From the NCBI GenBank assembly GCA_904501955.1, contig CAJGCY010000082.1, positions 1-11,212 on the forward strand: a stretch of 11,212 nt of DNA. Direction: 5' to 3'. This stretch comes from an uncultured Akkermansia sp. GTDB lineage: Bacteria > Verrucomicrobiota > Verrucomicrobiia > Verrucomicrobiales > Akkermansiaceae. Under the pieces are notes generated by a model. That model saw only the letters and a list, made by a program, of their open reading frames with translations, ran no database searches and was not told the origin of the DNA. The translations under genes and the position numbers were made by a program. Below are positions 6,845 to 11,212 of the stretch, piece after piece (within the stretch, counting starts at the first letter, position 1; every line of letters begins with the position of its first letter).

Positions 6845-7942
6845 ATGAAAAACGCACATCAAATGCACGAGAAAAAGGCGGACGGAGCACGCATTTTGGT
6901 GATGGTAGCAGCAGCCATCGTCATTCTCATTGGGTTGCGAGAACTACGAGACTTGGTTGTGCCCATCATGCTGGCGGCGTTTCTGGCCATCATCAGCTAT
7001 TCCATCACGGATGTGCTGCGCAATAAGCTGCGATTTCCGCACTGGCTGGCGGTCGTCTCCACCATCGTGGTGGATGCCGGTGTGCTCTATGCCGTGGGGA
7101 CACTCATCCGCTTTTTGGCGGCAGATATGCGCAATACCCTGCAAAGCGAAGTAGCCGTAAAGTTCCAAGAAAAGTACAATGACTTGATGTGCTGGCTGGA
7201 TAACTGGGGACTGGGCGAACAGGCGCGCCAGATTTTTGACTCCCCGCAAAACTACTTCGGGACGGAGCAAATTGTCAATATCTCCCAAGCCATCGGCTCA
7301 CAGACACTTTCTTTCATGTCCATCACCACCCTGATTCTGGTACTGATGACCTTCCTGCTTTCGGAAGCCCGCTTGTTCCTGCGCAACTTCCGCGCCCTAC
7401 CCAACAGCGTACAGGGCAAAAACCAGATTATCAATGCCCTCAAGGGCATCCAGAAGTACCTCTTCATCAAGACCATAGCGAGCGCCTGCACGGGCTTGCT
7501 GGCATGGTGGCTGTGCGCCTCGCTGGATGTTCCCTTCGCCTTCCTGTGGGGAGTAGTGGCCTACGTGCTGAACTACATACCGACCATCGGCTCCATTGTG
7601 GCGGCCATACCGCCCATTCTGCTGGCGCTCATACTGGGCAGCTGGAGTGACACCTTCTTGGTAGCAAGCGGCTACATAGCAATCAACTTCATGATAGGCA
7701 ACGGCATAGAACCCATCTTCCTGGGCAAGCAATTCGGCATAGCTACCTCGGTGGTGCTGCTGTCCGTGCTGCTGTGGGGCTGGGTGTGGGGGACCGCCGG
7801 CATGTTCCTGGCAGTGCCGATTACCGTGCTGATTAAGCTCGCGCTGGAGAACTCGCGCGATCTTTACTGGGTGGCAGCCATCATCGACGATGATGACGAG
7901 CACCGCATTCCCGATTTACAAGAAAATAATAATAATAATTAA
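6845..7942 (+). CDS. AI-2E family membrane permease (YdiK/PerM-like)
   Basis: This 365-residue inner-membrane protein belongs to the AI-2E transporter family. Members have been linked to export of autoinducer-2 (TqsA) or to ion exchange, so the substrate cannot be named from sequence. Hydrophobic segments lie near residues 16-31, 35-54, 67-90, 155-175, 207-226, 230-264, 270-286 and 298-333, with a long soluble loop at about 91-154. Family hallmarks are NYIPTIGS (243-250) and GWVWGTAGMFLAVP (312-325). The reading frame extends 28 codons upstream to 6761, but that stretch is basic and unlike the family. The ATG at 6845, just before the first hydrophobic helix, fits better; no Shine-Dalgarno supports either. 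The tail ends in an acidic run and five Asn codons. The lysA start follows after 9 bases, so the two are probably co-transcribed. Confidence 0.88.
   Translation: MKNAHQMHEKKADGARILVMVAAAIVILIGLRELRDLVVPIMLAAFLAIISYSITDVLRNKLRFPHWLAVVSTIVVDAGVLYAVGTLIRFLAADMRNTLQSEVAVKFQEKYNDLMCWLDNWGLGEQARQIFDSPQNYFGTEQIVNISQAIGSQTLSFMSITTLILVLMTFLLSEARLFLRNFRALPNSVQGKNQIINALKGIQKYLFIKTIASACTGLLAWWLCASLDVPFAFLWGVVAYVLNYIPTIGSIVAAIPPILLALILGSWSDTFLVASGYIAINFMIGNGIEPIFLGKQFGIATSVVLLSVLLWGWVWGTAGMFLAVPITVLIKLALENSRDLYWVAAIIDDDDEHRIPDLQENNNNN
7925..7939 (+). repeat. AAT trinucleotide tract, (AAT)x5
   Basis: Five identical AAT codons encode the terminal Asn-5 of the permease, directly before its TAA stop and just upstream of the lysA start. 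Slippage by whole units would only lengthen or shorten the Asn tail. The tract also makes the permease-lysA junction AT-rich in a GC-rich region. Confidence 0.9.
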
Positions 7943-7951
7943 ACACATACC

Positions 7952-9238
7952 ATGCACGCATTCGCATACAAAAACGGCAGCATGCACTGTGAGGGCGTCA
8001 ACTTGGCGGACATTGCAGCCGCTGTAGGCACCCCCACCTTCGTATACAGCCGCAAAACGATAGTGGAGGACCTTGCGGAGTTCCGTGAGGCCTTTGCTCC
8101 GCTGAATGCCCACATTGCATACGCGGTGAAGGCATGCTCTAACAAGGCCATTCTGAACCTGATGGCTCAGCAGGGCATCGGCTTCGACATCGTGTCCGGC
8201 GGTGAGCTTTGGCGCGTGGTGAACGCCGGTGGCGACCCCACCCTGTGCACCTACGCCGGCGTGGGCAAGACCGAAGCGGAGATTCGCTACGCTCTGGAGC
8301 TGGGCATATACTGCCTCAACTGCGAGAGCGAGAACGAGCTGCGCGAGATTAACCGCATTGCGGGCGAGATGGGCGTGAAAGCCCCCGTCGCCGTGCGCGT
8401 GAACCCGCATGTGGAAGCCAACACGCACAAGTACATCACCACCGGCACGAACGAGAACAAGTTCGGGGTGGACATCACCCGCATTGAAGAGCTGTACGCC
8501 ACCATTGCAGCAGAGATGCCGAACCTGAACATCCGCGGTTTGCAGATGCACATCGGCTCACAGCTGACACAGGTGGAGCCCTTCGTGAAGGCAGTGCAAA
8601 AGGTTGCGCCCATTGTGGAGAAGTTCAAGGCTCTCTACAACATAGAGTTCTGGAGCATCGGCGGTGGCATCGGCATCGTTTACGACGGCTGCTTGGCCTC
8701 CGGGCAGCAGGAGTGGTGGGATGCCCGCCCGGAGCAAATCACCATCCGCAGCTATGCGGAGGCAATCATCCCGCTGCTGCAGCCGCTGGGTCTCAAGATT
8801 TTGCTGGAGCCCGGCCGCCGCTTGGTGGGCAATGCCGCCTGTATGCTGACCACCTGTCTGTATGAGAAGAAGGGCGAGGCAAAAACCTTCAAGATGGTAG
8901 ATGCCGGCATGAACGACATCATCCGCCCCGCACTGTACGAGGGTTATCACGAGATTTGGCCGGTGACGGAACACAGTGGCGATACCATCACGGCGGACAT
9001 CGTGGGTCCCATCTGCGAGTCCGGTGATTTCCAGGCGCAGAACCGCGAGATAGCGGATGTGAAGCCCGGTGAGGTGCTGGCAGAAATGAGCGCGGGCGCA
9101 TACGGGTTCAGCATGGCCTCCACCTACAACTCCCGCCCGCTGGCGGCTGAGGTGCTGGTGGACGGCGACAAATGGCACATCATCCGCAAGCGCCAGAGCT
9201 TGGAGCAGATGGTGGAGGGTGAGTGCCTGCCGGAGTAA
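7952..9238 (+). CDS. lysA: Diaminopimelate decarboxylase
   Basis: This enzyme removes CO2 from meso-diaminopimelate to give L-lysine, the last step of lysine synthesis; it is cytoplasmic, uses PLP and is usually a dimer. The 428 residues fit the family length. The PLP-binding lysine is Lys60 in YAVKACSN. Other family marks are HIGSQL (His200), the glycine-rich phosphate-binding loop GGGIG (from 237), EPGRRLVGNA (Glu286), the dimer-contributed catalytic Cys355 in CESGD, and the C-terminal AYGFSMASTYNSRP block. The related carboxynorspermidine decarboxylase shares the fold, but the HIGSQ, EPGR and CESGD set favours LysA. The start lies 9 bases after the permease stop, with no clear Shine-Dalgarno, and the nuclease gene follows after 13 bases. 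Nothing in the leader suggests a lysine riboswitch. Confidence 0.95.
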   Translation: MHAFAYKNGSMHCEGVNLADIAAAVGTPTFVYSRKTIVEDLAEFREAFAPLNAHIAYAVKACSNKAILNLMAQQGIGFDIVSGGELWRVVNAGGDPTLCTYAGVGKTEAEIRYALELGIYCLNCESENELREINRIAGEMGVKAPVAVRVNPHVEANTHKYITTGTNENKFGVDITRIEELYATIAAEMPNLNIRGLQMHIGSQLTQVEPFVKAVQKVAPIVEKFKALYNIEFWSIGGGIGIVYDGCLASGQQEWWDARPEQITIRSYAEAIIPLLQPLGLKILLEPGRRLVGNAACMLTTCLYEKKGEAKTFKMVDAGMNDIIRPALYEGYHEIWPVTEHSGDTITADIVGPICESGDFQAQNREIADVKPGEVLAEMSAGAYGFSMASTYNSRPLAAEVLVDGDKWHIIRKRQSLEQMVEGECLPE

Positions 9239-9251
9239 CAACGCGAGACAC

Positions 9252-10616
9252 ATGATTACTTTCACCAATCTGACCGGGGTCGATGAAATCGGCGCCAACA
9301 GTTACCTGCTGGAGCTGGAGGGCTCCCGCATTGTGCTGGATGCCGGCATGCACCCCAAAAAGGATGGCAACGAGGCGAAGCCGGATTACGGCATCATCGG
9401 TGCCGCAGCGCCGGATTGCATCTTCATCACCCACTCACACTTGGACCACATCGGCACCCTGCCCGTCTTCCAAGACGAGTACCCGACGGCGGAGGTCATC
9501 ATGACGGAGGGTACCGCCAAGGTGGGTGACGCCATGCTGCACAACTCCGTGAACGTGATGACCAGCAAGCGCTTGGCAGAGGGTATTTTCGAGTACCCCT
9601 TTTACACGCACGGCGAGCTGGAGCGCGCTGCGCACTCTTGGATTACCCGCCCGTATGGAGAGAGCTTCCGCACCGGATACAACGGCAATGTGCTCGCCAC
9701 ACTGTATGATGCAGGGCATATTCTCGGTTCCTGCGGCGTGCTGTTGGAGAGCAGCACCGGCACCACGGTGTTCTACACGGGTGACGTGCAATTTGAGAAC
9801 CAGACGCTCATCGGTGGCGCGGATTTCCCGCAAAGTGGGGTGGACATCCTCATCATGGAGTGCACGCACGGTGTAACGGAGCGCGATGCGGACTACACGC
9901 GCGAGAAAGAGCTGCGCCGCTTTGCCACAGCCATTCGTGAGGTACTGGAGGGCGGCGGCGCCGTGCTCATCCCCGTATTCGCCTTGGGCAAGAGCCAAGA
10001 GCTGTTGTGCGAGCTGGGGCGATTCAAAGAGAAAAAACTCATCCCGGATGTACCGATTTACTTCGGTGGGCTGAGCTCCAAAATCACGCTGGTGTATGAC
10101 CGTCTGAGCGATACGACTCCGCGACTGAAGCCCGGTTACCGGCTCAAGGACCATGTGGAGACCCACGGCTTGCCCAAGCAGGGCAAAGGCCCGCTCATCG
10201 TCAGCCCCGGCAATATCTACTTGGTATCCAGTGGCATGATGAGTGAGCACACCGTCTCTTACAACATGGCCTCACAGGTGCTCCCCCACCCCAAAGATGC
10301 CATCCTCTTTGTCGGCTACAGCGACCCGGAATCCCCGGCGGGGCGCATCAAAGCCACACCGCACGGGCAAATTGTGAAGCCCAACGGCAAGGGGCAAGGC
10401 TACCCCGTGCTGTGCCGTACGGAGTGCTTCGATTTCTCCGGGCATGCCACGCGCAGCGCGCTCATCAACTACGCCTGCCAACTGGCACCGCAAACGGTGG
10501 TGCTGGTGCACGGCGATGCGGACGCCCTGGCCTCCATGCATGCAGAGCTTACGGAAAAACTGCCACAAAGCCGCATCATCATCCCCACGCCGGGTAAGGC
10601 TATTCGCTTAGACTGA
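9252..10616 (+). CDS. Beta-CASP metallo-beta-lactamase-fold RNA nuclease (CPSF/Cft2-like)
   Basis: This 454-residue protein has the full set of zinc-ligand motifs of the MBL fold: HSHLDH (61-66), His156 in DAGHILGS, Asp178 in GDVQF, and His420 in VHGDAD. The beta-CASP insertion lies at about 200-390, with IPVFALGKSQELL, a VSSGMMSEH loop and SGHATRSAL (His398). This is the arrangement of bacterial homologues of eukaryotic CPSF73 (COG1236), which act as RNA endo- or exonucleases; RNase J is longer and carries a C-terminal domain missing here. An in-frame ATG at 9219 would overlap lysA, but its extra 11 residues are not family-like. The ATG at 9252, 13 bases after the lysA stop, precedes the first beta strand and is preferred. 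It closes the probable three-gene operon. Confidence 0.92.
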   Translation: MITFTNLTGVDEIGANSYLLELEGSRIVLDAGMHPKKDGNEAKPDYGIIGAAAPDCIFITHSHLDHIGTLPVFQDEYPTAEVIMTEGTAKVGDAMLHNSVNVMTSKRLAEGIFEYPFYTHGELERAAHSWITRPYGESFRTGYNGNVLATLYDAGHILGSCGVLLESSTGTTVFYTGDVQFENQTLIGGADFPQSGVDILIMECTHGVTERDADYTREKELRRFATAIREVLEGGGAVLIPVFALGKSQELLCELGRFKEKKLIPDVPIYFGGLSSKITLVYDRLSDTTPRLKPGYRLKDHVETHGLPKQGKGPLIVSPGNIYLVSSGMMSEHTVSYNMASQVLPHPKDAILFVGYSDPESPAGRIKATPHGQIVKPNGKGQGYPVLCRTECFDFSGHATRSALINYACQLAPQTVVLVHGDADALASMHAELTEKLPQSRIIIPTPGKAIRLD

Positions 10617-10636
10617 AGCCACCCGAGCATGAACGC

Positions 10637-10684
10637 AACACTCCCTTTCCGCCACCGTGGCAGAAAGGGGGTGTTCCCGTTTTA
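10637..10684 (+). terminator. Rho-independent terminator ending the lysA operon
   Basis: AACACTCCCTTTC (10637-10649) pairs with GAAAGGGGGTGTT (10663-10675) in a 13-bp stem with a single T-G wobble. A further inner GCCA/TGGC helix sits at the tip, and a CCCG-TTTT run follows. It starts 20 bases after the nuclease stop, between convergent genes, so it may also slow transcription from the opposite gene, although no T-tract is seen on that side. Confidence 0.8.
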
Positions 10685-10703
10685 ACGGCGGAAAAACTCC
10701 TGA

Positions 10704-11210
10704 TTACTCCTTTGCTTTTTTGATGAACTCGCTGAGTTCATCCGTCATGAGCTCAGCCTCCTCAATGCGGGTCACCTCCGCATCTATCTGGTCATCAATC
10801 TTCTTGATGGCTTTCTCATACTTCTTGCGCTCAGCATCCATGGCTTTTTTCTTGGCCTCTTCACTCACCCCACCGCCATTTCCGGAACCACCCATACCAA
10901 TGGTGCGGTCTGCGCCCAATTCCTCATCTGTCTCTTCCTCCTCGAACAGCAGCTTGAAGCTGCGGATGGAAGCATTGCGAGAACGCTCATCCTCAATCTT
11001 TTTCACCAAAATAAGGGCTTTTCTCTTTTTGACAATGTATTCCTTATAGTACTGAGCCGCCTCTTTGCGAGCCTGCTTAGCTTCTTGCTTGGCTTGCTTG
11101 CGCTTTTCCTTGGGGGAAAGCTCCGTATTACCACCGTTCGACCACTGAGCCTGTGCTACGGGCTCACAAACAGCAAGTGCCAACAATATGCAAAGAGAGA
11201 GAATTTTCAT
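10704..11210 (-). CDS. Small secreted charged coiled-coil protein
   Basis: I do not recognise a family. The 168 residues start with a clear signal peptide (MKILSLCILLALAVCEPVAQA, cleavage after Ala21 at AQA). There is no lipobox that would make it a lipoprotein. The mature part is almost all Lys, Glu, Arg, Ala and Gln: a basic helical stretch (32-72), an acidic one (85-99), a glycine-rich hinge (104-114), and a second charged helix (115-168). This looks like a periplasmic or secreted helical hairpin. The start codon lies two bases from the window edge, so its ribosome site and promoter are out of view. It faces the lysA operon convergently across the terminator. Confidence 0.75.
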   Translation of the reverse strand: MKILSLCILLALAVCEPVAQAQWSNGGNTELSPKEKRKQAKQEAKQARKEAAQYYKEYIVKKRKALILVKKIEDERSRNASIRSFKLLFEEEETDEELGADRTIGMGGSGNGGGVSEEAKKKAMDAERKKYEKAIKKIDDQIDAEVTRIEEAELMTDELSEFIKKAKE

Positions 11211-11212
11211 AT

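Noticed and set aside
6400..6846. 148-residue minus-strand frame across the AT-rich islet
   Set aside because: It would run through the small RNA, its promoter, the dyad and the opposite ORF. Its sequence has no clear domain, and the structural and promoter signals explain the region better.
9219..9251. Upstream start for the nuclease overlapping the end of lysA
   Set aside because: The extra 11 residues do not fit the family, whose first strand begins right after the Met at 9252.
1..11212. CRISPR array, retron, integron attC site or phage genes
   Set aside because: No regularly spaced identical repeats, reverse transcriptase, integrase or phage structural genes were seen; the 6556-6618 inverted repeat lacks attC core sites.

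Overview
The window looks like chromosomal DNA of a Gram-negative (diderm) gut-type bacterium, most likely an Akkermansia-related verrucomicrobium. The pointers are a very large autotransporter built from PATR-type beta-strand repeats, protein-coding DNA of about 60-65% G+C, and start codons that mostly lack Shine-Dalgarno sequences. No ribosomal RNA or marker gene is present, so the taxonomic guess rests on style and is only moderately secure.

Layout. Bases 28-159 and 6101-6233 are two copies, in opposite orientation, of a roughly 130-base hairpin-rich repeat. They bracket one complete transcription unit: a near-consensus promoter (230-258), a 1,916-residue autotransporter gene (285-6035) and its own intrinsic terminator (6059-6089). 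The autotransporter begins with a signal peptide and an IdeS/Mac-1-like cysteine protease domain (Cys106, His264, Asn286). A long beta-helical stalk with at least two kinds of repeats follows, and it ends in an outer-membrane beta-barrel. It is therefore predicted to display an immunoglobulin-protease-like enzyme on the cell surface.

Right of the second repeat lies an AT-rich islet (about 6234-6760). It holds an unrecognised 98-residue ORF and, on the minus strand, a candidate stand-alone small RNA of about 72 nt (6551-6622). The RNA has perfect consensus -35 and -10 boxes, a long hairpin capped by a GAAA tetraloop, and a U-tract. A short dyad and a possible plus-strand promoter separate it from the next operon.

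From 6845 to 10616 three tightly packed plus-strand genes form a probable operon: an AI-2E-type membrane permease, diaminopimelate decarboxylase (lysA), and a beta-CASP metallo-beta-lactamase-fold RNA nuclease of the CPSF/Cft2 family. A strong hairpin (10637-10675) ends it. The last gene, on the minus strand up to the window edge, encodes a small secreted, highly charged, probably coiled-coil protein. The operon looks like ordinary housekeeping DNA. The accessory and most interesting part is the repeat-bracketed autotransporter together with the AT-rich islet and its small RNA.
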